Of a stretch of 9,443 bases of DNA, positions 1-6,959 are shown piece by piece. Below the pieces are notes generated by a model. The model had not been told where the DNA came from and ran no database searches. It saw only the letters and a list, made by a program, of their open reading frames with translations. Position 1 is the stretch's first letter. Each line of letters begins with the position of its first letter. The translations under genes were made by a program, and so were the position numbers. Origin of the DNA: an uncultured bacterium (GTDB taxonomy: Bacteria; Verrucomicrobiota; Lentisphaeria; Victivallales; Victivallaceae). The DNA lies in assembly GCA_949286445.1 (NCBI GenBank), contig CASECL010000120.1, positions 1-9,443 of the forward strand, written 5' to 3'.

Positions 1-530
1 CGGGCAATAAAATTGCGGAACCGGATGGCAACATCATTGATCTCCAGATAACCGCTGATCATATTGCCGGATAACTTGCGCGCCCGGATGCTGTCCTTGG
101 CACTGGAAATGGAAACTTTTATCTTCTGTTCCCCCAGCGGCGAAGTGGATATTCCCGTAACTGTCGTAAGCACCCCAGGCATACGCTGCAGTTTTATCAG
201 TTCATCCGGCGTGACACTGCCTGCGGTAGTATTCCGGCTGTAAACCATCAGGTTGCCGGTGGCTTCAAGGTCACGGTTCTCAATATTCACCACTGCCTCA
301 TCGGCATAAATATCCAGTTCGCCGAAAGGAACATGGACATTTCCCTTGACAATAATATTGCCTCCGGAAATAAGCCATTTATCTGCCTTTATCTCCTTGA
401 GGTCGGACAATTTTCCCGGCACGCCAAGTTCACGTGCAACATCCAAAGCAGCAAGGGGGAAAACCGTCAGCACAGCAACGGAAAAAAACAGTATTTTGAA
501 CATCTTTGACAGCGGTGCCCAACTCATCAT
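1..530 (-). CDS. OstA/LptD-like outer-membrane biogenesis protein, N-terminal part (runs off left edge)
   Basis: This is an open frame of 176 codons on the minus strand with no stop before the window edge, so the C-terminus is missing. It probably starts at ATG 530-528, which shares one base with the TGA (532-530) of the upstream dehydrogenase gene and suggests translational coupling. A second ATG at 503 (MFKILFF) would place the hydrophobic stretch at the very N-terminus. Residues about 10-30 look like a signal peptide (MFKILFFSVAVLTVFPLAA). Residues about 50-95 carry the alternating pattern typical of OstA/LptA/LptD periplasmic domains (GNIIVKGNVHV, LDIYADEAVVN, DLEATGNL). Proteins of this type carry LPS to the outer membrane or form the translocon. 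LptD itself would be several hundred residues longer, so the visible part cannot separate LptD from an LptA/LptC-like or unrelated OstA-fold protein. No strong ribosome binding site is seen. The family call is inference from pattern. Confidence 0.55.
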   Translation of the reverse strand, partial: MMSWAPLSKMFKILFFSVAVLTVFPLAALDVARELGVPGKLSDLKEIKADKWLISGGNIIVKGNVHVPFGELDIYADEAVVNIENRDLEATGNLMVYSRNTTAGSVTPDELIKLQRMPGVLTTVTGISTSPLGEQKIKVSISSAKDSIRARKLSGNMISGYLEINDVAIRFRNFIA

Positions 531-2179
531 CACTTACCGTATTTGGCAAATATCGCCTTTTCCGTCGCCATCGTATAAAGATGGTTTTCATCCAGAGTAC
601 TTACTATATCTCCACCCAGCTTCTCAAGTTCATTGGTCCCGGTAAGCGGCAGATCCGGACAATGGGGGAATATAACCGTTTTGCCGGGGTATTTGGCATT
701 GATTACCGCATTCAGCCCCTCTTTGAGTGCCTTCATGCCGCCTACTGCCGCCAACGCTGTTACCGGCTGGAGCTGACCTGCAGTGGCCAGAGCCAGCGTA
801 TGGCGCAGGTGTTCAGTACGGCTTCCGCTGGAACCGATGAAGCGGCCGCCGCGGTTGACTATCAGATCCATCGGCAGCAGTGCTTCCTTACCCGCCGGAA
901 TACCGGCAAAAATATTCATCAAGCCGTCTTCACCGAGATATTCCGCCGCCTCCTGAAGCACCGCCGGCACGGGAACCAGCATGACAATATCATCAAATCC
1001 AGCCGGAGCAAACTTCTTGAGGTACGCGGTAAACTCTTCTTTACTCATTTTTCCCGGATTTATCGCGACAAATTCCACTCCCCGGGCGGCAATCTTATTT
1101 TTCAGCTGGCGTTTGACATTTTCCAATCTGGCATCATCCATATCGGTAACCAGTATTTTTGACGGACCGTCCGGATTTTCCACTGCCAGCTGGGTGTGCA
1201 TCTGCCCCATTGCTCCGGCTCCGCCGCTGAGCCAGCAGACTCCGCCTTTCTTCAGCCGGCTTCTGACATTGCGTCCGTAGGCGGCAGAAAGGTCATTACC
1301 CGGAGCGCCCTGGTAAAACAATCCCTCATAGTGAATACCGCCCACATCAAACGACCAGGACCCGGCATTGGAGTAATCACCGATAAAACTGCAGACCAGA
1401 TTGCGTTTACCCAGTTTTGCCGCCTTTTCTCCCAGCTCACGGGAGACGTCGCAGCAGAAGATTTCGTCATATTTACCATCCAGTGAAGCAAGTTTCTCTG
1501 CCTTGACGCCAAGCTCTTTTTCCAGCGCGGCAACCGCTTCATCGCCAAGACCGAATACTGCCAGACGGGAAATTCCGGCTTCAGCCAGCAGCTTTCCGGC
1601 AGTGTAAATCCTGTCCTTGTTTCCTCCCGCCACCAGAACTTCAGCACCTTTTTTCGGAGTGCGGCGGTTTTCAATCATGTAACTTGCCTGCACGCAGGTC
1701 CACGGCTCCAGCAGGGCCGCCACTGCCGACGGCATATCATCGCTCAGGGGCAGCAGATAACATCCTTCATCGCCATTGAGCACCCGCTGATCCAGCACAC
1801 TGTACTCCTCCATGCCGCCATTGATGGCATACCCGTAGGCGAAACCGACACCGTTGACGTAAATATCCGCCTGAATAATAAAACGCTGTCCGGCCTGGAA
1901 TTTATCCTTGAGTTTGTCTCCCACTCCCACCACCGTCATAACCGCCTCATGGCCGGGAATGACCGGATCTTCCGCCAGATTTTTGGAGATCACCCGGGGG
2001 TGTTCCTCTCCGGCCCGGATCAACTTGACGTCGGAAAAACAAAGCCCGATCGCATCAATACGCACCAGAAGTTCATCTTCTTTGAAAGCAGGAACCGGTA
2101 TGCTTACCGGAGCGTCATTCAGCCCGAATTTCTCCATCCCGGCACCGTACAGCGGCCAGGCCAACATTTTTTTCTCCAT
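530..2179 (-). CDS. Zinc-type MDR dehydrogenase, SorE-like, unusually long (549 aa)
   Basis: A medium-chain dehydrogenase/reductase that probably oxidises or reduces a sugar, polyol or sugar phosphate with NAD(P). The N-terminal GroES-like domain (about 1-165) shows candidate catalytic zinc ligands C47 (LCFSD), H77 with E78 (PGHEAV) and E158 (LLEPW). A nucleotide-binding glycine motif lies at 319-325 (GGAGAMG), followed by QMH. That combination recalls L-sorbose-1-phosphate reductase (SorE)-like enzymes rather than ordinary alcohol dehydrogenases. Ordinary MDR proteins have about 350 residues. The extra length is an alpha/beta segment at about 178-300 that starts like a Rossmann strand (VLVAGG) but lacks the usual glycine loop. 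Start ATG 2179 is preceded by GAGG 8 nt upstream. The stop overlaps the next gene's ATG by one base. Two TTCCCGGGAA palindromes flank the likely promoter. The family is clear; the substrate is unknown. Confidence 0.85.
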   Translation of the reverse strand: MEKKMLAWPLYGAGMEKFGLNDAPVSIPVPAFKEDELLVRIDAIGLCFSDVKLIRAGEEHPRVISKNLAEDPVIPGHEAVMTVVGVGDKLKDKFQAGQRFIIQADIYVNGVGFAYGYAINGGMEEYSVLDQRVLNGDEGCYLLPLSDDMPSAVAALLEPWTCVQASYMIENRRTPKKGAEVLVAGGNKDRIYTAGKLLAEAGISRLAVFGLGDEAVAALEKELGVKAEKLASLDGKYDEIFCCDVSRELGEKAAKLGKRNLVCSFIGDYSNAGSWSFDVGGIHYEGLFYQGAPGNDLSAAYGRNVRSRLKKGGVCWLSGGAGAMGQMHTQLAVENPDGPSKILVTDMDDARLENVKRQLKNKIAARGVEFVAINPGKMSKEEFTAYLKKFAPAGFDDIVMLVPVPAVLQEAAEYLGEDGLMNIFAGIPAGKEALLPMDLIVNRGGRFIGSSGSRTEHLRHTLALATAGQLQPVTALAAVGGMKALKEGLNAVINAKYPGKTVIFPHCPDLPLTGTNELEKLGGDIVSTLDENHLYTMATEKAIFAKYGK

Positions 2180-2206
2180 CGCGGCATCCTCGTTTAATAA
2201 AATAAA

Positions 2207-2257
2207 TTTTTCCCGGGAACACAGTTACGCGTATAACATAGCTTGTTCCCGGGAAAA
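2207..2257. promoter_or_regulatory. Paired TTCCCGGGAA palindromes forming a 14-bp inverted repeat upstream of the MDR gene
   Basis: The arms at 2208-2221 (TTTTCCCGGGAACA) and 2244-2257 (TGTTCCCGGGAAAA) are perfect inverted repeats separated by 22 bp. Each arm also holds its own 10-bp palindrome (2210-2219 and 2246-2255, centres 36 bp apart). On the minus strand the spacer contains AT-rich hexamers such as TATGTT and TTATAC that could serve as a -10. The element sits between the SGNH hydrolase stop (2277) and the MDR start (2179). The likeliest reading is a tandem operator for a dimeric repressor or activator. It could also fold into a hairpin ending the SGNH transcript, but no clean U-run follows. 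The repeat is seen directly; its role is inferred. Confidence 0.55.
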
Positions 2258-2276
2258 TTTCAAGGAGATAAACTAA

Positions 2277-3413
2277 TTATTGTTGAATTTTTTCCCAAAC
2301 CTCGCCGAGAGCAGGCGGGGTTGTGCCGTCAATGACAACCCCGTCGGTGTATGGAGAAGCTTTTCCGGAGGGGCGGCGTTTTTCTATCATCAGCTTATCA
2401 GCTTCCAGGTCAATGAGTTCCATTTTGAAAACAGACTGACCGACCCGGCTGGGATTGCCGGTGAAAAATTCAAACTCAAAGCGTTCACCCGGCTTGGCTT
2501 TCACCGGGAAGGTCTTGTCAAAACGCTGTTTCTCGGAACGCGTTGTATTGATCAGCCGTATTCCGGGATTTGCGCCGCACTTCTTTACCACGCCGGAAAC
2601 CACATAGTAACCGCAGCGGAGCATCATTGAAGTCTGCATGGTTCCGGCATCAAAAAGATTGCATACCCTCACTCCCACTTTGCCTACCGGTTCCGGTTTA
2701 ACGGAAGGATCCGTTATATTCAGGGCTTTGACAATGGCATCGGCGGTTATTCTGGCAATCGGAACATAACCTTCTTTAGTGGGATGAAGTTTGATTACCC
2801 GTTCCCAGTTGGGGATTTGAAGCACCGGGGTTTCCAGCTCCACCCAGACTACTTTATCTGCGGGGAAGGTGGAAAGTCTCGAACGCAGAATTTTGTTGGT
2901 TTCAAAATTGGTCCGGTTGCGCAGCGTACTCGGACGGTAACAGGGAAGAATTGAGCAGAGAAATATCTTTTTCACCCCTTCTTTTTTCAGCAGTTCATAG
3001 ACAATTTTCTCCACTTCCGCGGCAGTGGCTTTTGCCCGGGGCAATACCGCATCCTCGGTTCTGGCATCATTGTTGTTGCTCCCGATATGAAGCAGATAAT
3101 AGGGGCAGTCGGGAATATTCTTCATTCTTCTGAGCACGCCGAGGGTATTATTGCCTCCTTCTCCGCAGTGAGAGTAGCCGAATGCCGCACTGTGGGTGCC
3201 GACAAAAGCCAGCCGGGGAACTTGTTCCAGCATATATTTCCGCCAGCAGTCGCCATTGTCTGCCCAGGTTATGCTGTCTCCAATCATGCAGAGGGGTATC
3301 TGCGATGGTTTGGAATTTTCCCCGTACTGAAAATTCCAGGATTCATGCGACGCGGCACCGAAAACACCTGCCGCCGCCATGCCGATTGCCGCCATAATCA
3401 AAACCTTTCTCAT
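2277..3413 (-). CDS. Secreted SGNH/GDSL-type hydrolase with C-terminal beta-rich region
   Basis: A predicted exported esterase-like hydrolase of 378 residues. The chosen start is ATG 3413. It has an AGGGAG-type ribosome binding site about 6 nt upstream and begins directly with a signal peptide (MRKVLIMAAIGMAAAGVFGA). The open frame extends upstream to 3482, but those 23 residues look non-coding. SGNH blocks are visible: GDSITW with the nucleophile S47, GEGGNNT (about 95-100) as the glycine block, HIGSNNND with N113, and LHPTKEGY with H210. The usual Asp three residues before the histidine is replaced by I207. Residues about 230-378 form a separate region with beta-type patterning, possibly a binding module. 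Such enzymes often remove acyl groups from polysaccharides, but no substrate can be assigned. The upstream 211-bp gap carries the AAATAACGG cluster. The next gene downstream is the MDR dehydrogenase. Confidence 0.82.
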   Translation of the reverse strand: MRKVLIMAAIGMAAAGVFGAASHESWNFQYGENSKPSQIPLCMIGDSITWADNGDCWRKYMLEQVPRLAFVGTHSAAFGYSHCGEGGNNTLGVLRRMKNIPDCPYYLLHIGSNNNDARTEDAVLPRAKATAAEVEKIVYELLKKEGVKKIFLCSILPCYRPSTLRNRTNFETNKILRSRLSTFPADKVVWVELETPVLQIPNWERVIKLHPTKEGYVPIARITADAIVKALNITDPSVKPEPVGKVGVRVCNLFDAGTMQTSMMLRCGYYVVSGVVKKCGANPGIRLINTTRSEKQRFDKTFPVKAKPGERFEFEFFTGNPSRVGQSVFKMELIDLEADKLMIEKRRPSGKASPYTDGVVIDGTTPPALGEVWEKIQQ

Positions 3414-3562
3414 AACTCTCTCCCTGTTTTTCCAGATTGAAAACAAATACCGAATTTTACGGTCCGGGAGAAAATATAACACCAGTTTTTATTATCCGCC
3501 TGGATTGTATTTCCAATTGCTGCAAAAAAAGCCTAATATCAAAAAATGCCAGTACATATCCG

Positions 3563-3660
3563 AAATAACGGCAACACAACCGGATACCTCCTGGAAAAAT
3601 AACCGTTATTTGATCCGTTATTTTTTATTTTTCCGTTATTTGAGCTTGCCGGGATAACGG
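3563..3660. repeat. AAATAACGG repeat cluster A, upstream of the SGNH hydrolase
   Basis: Exact copies of the 9-mer lie at 3563-3571 (plus strand) and 3603-3611, 3615-3623 and 3633-3641 (minus strand). A partial copy (GATAACGG) lies at 3653-3660. The copy at 3603 is half of a dyad, AAATAACCGTTATTT (3597-3611). The cluster runs over the last codons and stop of the MFS gene (stop at 3625), so the final residues QITEK are encoded by repeat sequence. Spacing here is irregular (12 and 18 bp). Its role is unknown; a regulator-binding site or transcript-end element is possible. Confidence 0.7.
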
Positions 3661-4833
3661 AATAATGCGGTTTTTCCACTCCAGCATAAAAACCATAAAG
3701 CCCAGAATCAGCAACATGAAAAATGGATACCAGAAGAACCCGGCAACCCCGGCAATAAATCCGAACACCGGCGGCATTAACGTAGTTCCAACATACGCAC
3801 CCGCCATCTGCATACCGATTATCGCCTGGGAATTTTCCGGACCGAAATTTGACGGCGTTTCATGGATAATTGCCGGATACACCGGAGCGCATCCCAAGCC
3901 GATTACCACCAGCCCGGCCAGAGCGGGAAACGGGATTTCCACCGGTATAAGCATCAGGATCACACCAGTAAAAATAAGTCCGAAACCTATCCGCACTATT
4001 CCACGGTCGCTCAGATAATTGGCAACCAGTCCGGACAGCATGCGCCCGAAAGTCACACCGAGAAAAAACAATGCCCCGAACCGTGCCGCCTCTTCCACCG
4101 GCACTTTCCGGTAAAGCACCAGATAGCTGCTCGCCCACAGCCCGGCAACTGACTCCAAAGCACAATACCCGAAAAATCCTGCCAGAACCTCTTTCACTCC
4201 CGGTATGGCCAGGGCATCACGCAACCCCAATGCCCGGCGTTCCGGCGCATCACCGGTGTCTTTTTCAGAAGCGGATTTACTCTTTATCACTTTGTTCCAC
4301 AGCGGCAGACTTGCGCAGAGTATGACAGTCAGAATTGCCTGGAGAATTCCAACCTCCCGGTATCCCGCCTGCCAGCCTGCCCCGGATACCAGAGCGTGAC
4401 TCATAATATAAGGGCTTATTGAAACTCCCACCCCCCAGAAACAATGCAGCCAGTGCATGTGCCGCTGGGTATAATGCAGCGCAACAAAGTTATTAAGCGC
4501 AGCATCCACCGATCCCGCGCCAAGTCCGTACGGCAGCGCAAGAATACACAGCATCCAGAAATGGTTGGAAAAAGAAAATCCAAACAGTGCCGCCATAGTC
4601 AGAAACACACTGAACGCCGTGACTTTTCCAGCTCCGAAACGCCGGGTCACCCGGTCTGACATCAAGCTGGATATCACCGTACCGCAGGCAATAATAAAAG
4701 TTATTATTCCGGCGTATGATACCGGTACGCCAAGCTGGGGATAAAGTGCCGGCCACGCCGCCCCCAGCAATGAGTCCGGCAGACCAAGGCTGATAAATGC
4801 AAGGTAAATTACCGCAAGCAATAGAGAATACAT
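3625..4833 (-). CDS. Major facilitator superfamily (MFS) transporter
   Basis: An inner-membrane secondary transporter of 402 residues with about 12 hydrophobic segments. The first half spans about 1-180. A hydrophilic central loop follows (about 181-205, rich in K, S, E, D). The second half spans about 208-386. The MFS motif A between helices 2 and 3 is present as SDRVTRRFGAGK (59-70), and a partial second copy is at about 263-277 (GRMLSGL, NYLSDR). Start ATG 4833 was chosen because it opens directly on helix 1 (MYSLLLAVIYLAF) and has AGG about 8 nt upstream. The frame is open to 4989, but the extra 52 residues are polar and basic, unlike an MFS N-terminus. The C-terminus ends inside repeat cluster A. 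The substrate is unknown. The neighbouring SGNH hydrolase and MDR dehydrogenase make a sugar or sugar derivative conceivable, but this is guesswork. Confidence 0.88.
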   Translation of the reverse strand: MYSLLLAVIYLAFISLGLPDSLLGAAWPALYPQLGVPVSYAGIITFIIACGTVISSLMSDRVTRRFGAGKVTAFSVFLTMAALFGFSFSNHFWMLCILALPYGLGAGSVDAALNNFVALHYTQRHMHWLHCFWGVGVSISPYIMSHALVSGAGWQAGYREVGILQAILTVILCASLPLWNKVIKSKSASEKDTGDAPERRALGLRDALAIPGVKEVLAGFFGYCALESVAGLWASSYLVLYRKVPVEEAARFGALFFLGVTFGRMLSGLVANYLSDRGIVRIGFGLIFTGVILMLIPVEIPFPALAGLVVIGLGCAPVYPAIIHETPSNFGPENSQAIIGMQMAGAYVGTTLMPPVFGFIAGVAGFFWYPFFMLLILGFMVFMLEWKNRIIPLSRQAQITEK

Positions 4834-5299
4834 TCTTTTACCTGATTTCCTGTGCCGGCCGCAAATCACAGAAGACCGGCTTTTTTTGATGTTTGATATA
4901 TTGTAAAAATAAAAGCAGTTCTTTATATTTCTGATTTTCATTATCTGCCAATGCAAGGTCAGAAATAAAACCGCCGGCTGCCCCATCAATATTACTTGCT
5001 ATACTGTAATATTTGCCTCATAAAAAACATGATGCGGCATAATCTATTGTTATATTTTTCGTGATATTTCCTGATATCCCCCTGAAAAACAATCTATCCC
5101 CGCAACAACATTTTTCTCCCGCCCGGAAATATGTCTCACCGCATGATGAAATATCATTTACCGTTATGCATGATATTGCAGTAACATAACACCGGCTCTG
5201 TTAAACCGTACCTTCCGGATCAAATCCGGATTCCCGGGAAAACCCCGGATTGGGATTTTAAATCCGTCATTACGGTTTCACCGGGAAAAAGAGATCCGG
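4834..5299. other. 466-bp intergenic region, rich in small dyads
   Basis: No convincing gene is seen between the aminotransferase stop and the MFS start. The stretch holds several dyads: ATTAC/GTAAT (4991-4995 and 5006-5010), ATGAT-GAAAT-ATCAT (5143-5157) and TGCATGATATTGCA (5167-5180). CATGATG or GCATGAT recurs at 5028, 5142 and 5168. The end nearest the aminotransferase (5203-5278) is a nest of GC-richer inverted repeats described separately. The MFS promoter should lie here on the minus strand, but no hexamer pair stands out. The dyads are seen; regulation of the MFS gene by them is inference. Confidence 0.5.
5203..5278 (-). terminator. Nested inverted repeats after the aminotransferase gene; possible 3' end or operator
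   Basis: An outer pair AAACCGTA (5203-5210) and TACGGTTT (5271-5278) encloses AATCCGG (5223-5229) with CCGGATT (5245-5251). Between these lies the palindrome TTCCCGGGAA (5231-5240), followed by the dyad GGATTTTAAATCC (5253-5265). The block begins 22 bp past the aminotransferase stop in the direction of transcription, where a 3' end would be expected. It lacks the U-run of an intrinsic terminator, so it may be a transcript-stabilising structure or a regulator site sharing TTCCCGGGAA with the MDR promoter. Confidence 0.3.
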
Positions 5300-6490
5300 T
5301 TATTTCTCTCCGGCATGCCGCTTTATGAAGTTGGCGATACGTTCCGTAGCTACCTTTATTTCCTCCATGGAAGTAGCGTAACAGCAGCGCACAAAGCCTT
5401 CACCGCAGGGGCCGAATGCCTCACCCGGGATTACAGCCACCTTTTCTTCTTCCAGCAGACGGCAGGCAAAATCATTGGAACTCATTCCGGTAACCCGCAC
5501 ATCCGGAAAAGCGTAAAACGCTCCTTTGGGAAGCAGGCATTTCAATCCGGCGTCATTAAAGGATTTCACCATATAATTTCTTCTCTGCCGGTAGGATTCC
5601 CGCATTTTCTCCACCTCTTTTTCAGAACGGCGCAGTGCTTCCAGAGCCGCTTCCTGAGCCGTAGTCGAAGCACACATAATGGCGTACTGATGTATTTTCA
5701 TCATTGCGTCAATAATGTGTTCCGGTCCGCAGGCATATCCTACCCGCCATCCGGTCATGGCAAAGGCTTTGGAGAAACCATGCAGAAAAATGGTTCTCTC
5801 TTTCATTCCGGGAAGCGAAGCAATTGATTTGTGTTCTCCCTCGTAACGCAGCTCAGAATAAATTTCATCGGTTATAACAATCAGGTCATGTTTGATCGCA
5901 AGATTGGCAATTTTTTCCATTTCCGCTTCATCAAGCACCGCCCCGGTGGGATTGCAGGGAAAATTAAAAAGCAGCACTTTGCTTTTCGGCGTTATTGCCG
6001 CCTCAACTGCGGCGGCAGTGAGGGAAAATTCGTCTTCAACATGTGTTTCCAGAGCCACCGGAACACCTCCGGCCATTCTCACTTCTGCCGGATAGGAAAC
6101 GAAACATGGCTCTGTATAAAGCACTTCATCACCCGGATCAAGCAGGGCGCGCATGGCTATATCCAGTGCTTCACTCACGCCTATGGTAACAATACACTCT
6201 TTTTTCCAGTCATAGGAGACGTGATAATTTTTCTCCACATAACGGCAGATTTCCTCCCGTAGCGAAGGCAAACCCAGATTTGAAGTATAAGATGTATGTC
6301 CCTTTTCCAGTGAAAAAATCCCGGATTCACGGATATTCCACGGGGTGACGAAATCCGGTTCGCCGACGCCAAGGGAAATAACATCATGCATGGTGTTGAC
6401 CAGGTCAAAGAATTTCCGTATCCCGGACTTGGGCAGTGATTCTATATGCCTGGCAACATAACTTTTACGGGCAGACTTTAAGTCGGTCAT
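5300..6490 (-). CDS. PLP-dependent class I aminotransferase (AspC/AlaT-type)
   Basis: A fold-type I aminotransferase of 396 residues that transfers amino groups between an amino acid and a 2-oxo acid in the cytoplasm. Key residues are visible: GVGEPDF (41-47), the N180 PLP contact in PCNPTG, D208 in ITDEIY, the Schiff-base lysine K241 in GFSKAFAMTGWRVG, and R368 (GFVRCC), which binds the substrate carboxylate. Length is normal for the family. Three in-frame ATGs exist (6505, 6499, 6490). 6490 is preferred because GAGG/GGATGAAG lies just upstream, and it overlaps the lrp stop by 26 bp. Pairing with an upstream Lrp/AsnC gene resembles Bacillus alaR-alaT (yugG-yugH), so alanine or aspartate transamination is plausible. 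Exact specificity cannot be read from the sequence. Confidence 0.9.
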   Translation of the reverse strand: MTDLKSARKSYVARHIESLPKSGIRKFFDLVNTMHDVISLGVGEPDFVTPWNIRESGIFSLEKGHTSYTSNLGLPSLREEICRYVEKNYHVSYDWKKECIVTIGVSEALDIAMRALLDPGDEVLYTEPCFVSYPAEVRMAGGVPVALETHVEDEFSLTAAAVEAAITPKSKVLLFNFPCNPTGAVLDEAEMEKIANLAIKHDLIVITDEIYSELRYEGEHKSIASLPGMKERTIFLHGFSKAFAMTGWRVGYACGPEHIIDAMMKIHQYAIMCASTTAQEAALEALRRSEKEVEKMRESYRQRRNYMVKSFNDAGLKCLLPKGAFYAFPDVRVTGMSSNDFACRLLEEEKVAVIPGEAFGPCGEGFVRCCYATSMEEIKVATERIANFIKRHAGEK

Positions 6491-6947
6491 ACTCTTCATC
6501 CTCATCCATTATCATTCCGGCGCGCTTATATCTTTTGAGCATAAACGATGTTGAAGTGGAAAGCACTCCGCCGATGGTGGAAAGCTTTTCAGAAACAAAT
6601 CCTGCTACATCCTGGAGAGAATCGCCCTCCACTGTCAGAAGCAGATCAAATCCTCCGGAAACCAGTGATAATTCAATTACTTCCGGAAAACGGGCTATTC
6701 TTTTGGCTACCGCATCAAAACCGCCATCCCGGGTGGGAGTTACCTTTACCTCGATCAACGCCTTGACCTTTTTCTCCTCCAGCATGGTATCATTTACCAC
6801 CACGGTGTATCCCCGGATGATCCGTTCTTTTTCGAGATCCGCGATTGCGCGGCGGACTTCATCTTCCGTCACGCCAAGTCTCCTGGCCAACTCTTTGTCG
6901 CTGATCCGGCAGTTTTCCTGCAAAATGCTTATCAGCTCTTTTTTCAT
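6465..6947 (-). CDS. Lrp/AsnC family transcriptional regulator
   Basis: A 160-residue DNA-binding regulator with the full two-domain family plan. The N-terminal winged helix-turn-helix spans about 1-50 (ISDKELARRLGVTEDEVRRA, then ERIIRGYTVVVN). The C-terminal RAM/AsnC ligand-binding domain spans about 62-140 and carries the characteristic SGGFDLLL (97-104). Such proteins form dimers to octamers, sense an amino acid and commonly control their own operon. Start ATG 6947 has GGAG 7 nt upstream. The last 26 bp overlap the aminotransferase start, so the two are almost certainly co-transcribed and likely coupled in translation. Three near-tandem AAATAACGG copies lie 23-42 bp before its start codon. 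That makes them a candidate autoregulatory site, but nothing in the sequence shows the protein binds them. The last 13 residues or so form an acidic tail. Confidence 0.93.
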   Translation of the reverse strand: MKKELISILQENCRISDKELARRLGVTEDEVRRAIADLEKERIIRGYTVVVNDTMLEEKKVKALIEVKVTPTRDGGFDAVAKRIARFPEVIELSLVSGGFDLLLTVEGDSLQDVAGFVSEKLSTIGGVLSTSTSFMLKRYKRAGMIMDEDEEYDRLKVCP

Positions 6948-6959
6948 AAAAAACTCCGT

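Noticed and set aside
506..1162. 218-residue plus-strand frame antisense to the MDR gene
   Set aside because: It lies fully opposite a well-supported dehydrogenase and shows no domain or ribosome binding site; its length reflects the codon pattern of the real gene.
1252..1674. 140-residue minus-strand frame inside the MDR gene
   Set aside because: It is a different reading frame within the dehydrogenase with no family resemblance.
2262..2268. AAGGAGA ribosome-site-like sequence on the plus strand
   Set aside because: No plus-strand frame of useful length starts after it; it lies just past the SGNH gene stop.
3414..3482. N-terminal extension of the SGNH hydrolase to ATG 3482
   Set aside because: It would bury the signal peptide 23 residues inside the protein, and a good ribosome site precedes ATG 3413.
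4854..4887. GCCGG/CCGGC stem followed by seven T on the plus strand, like an intrinsic terminator
   Set aside because: No plus-strand gene ends here, the stem is only 5 bp with a 17-nt loop, and the T-run is on the wrong strand for the MFS operon.
4834..4989. N-terminal extension of the MFS protein to ATG 4989
   Set aside because: The 52 extra residues are polar and basic and precede a normal MFS helix 1 that has its own ribosome site at 4833.
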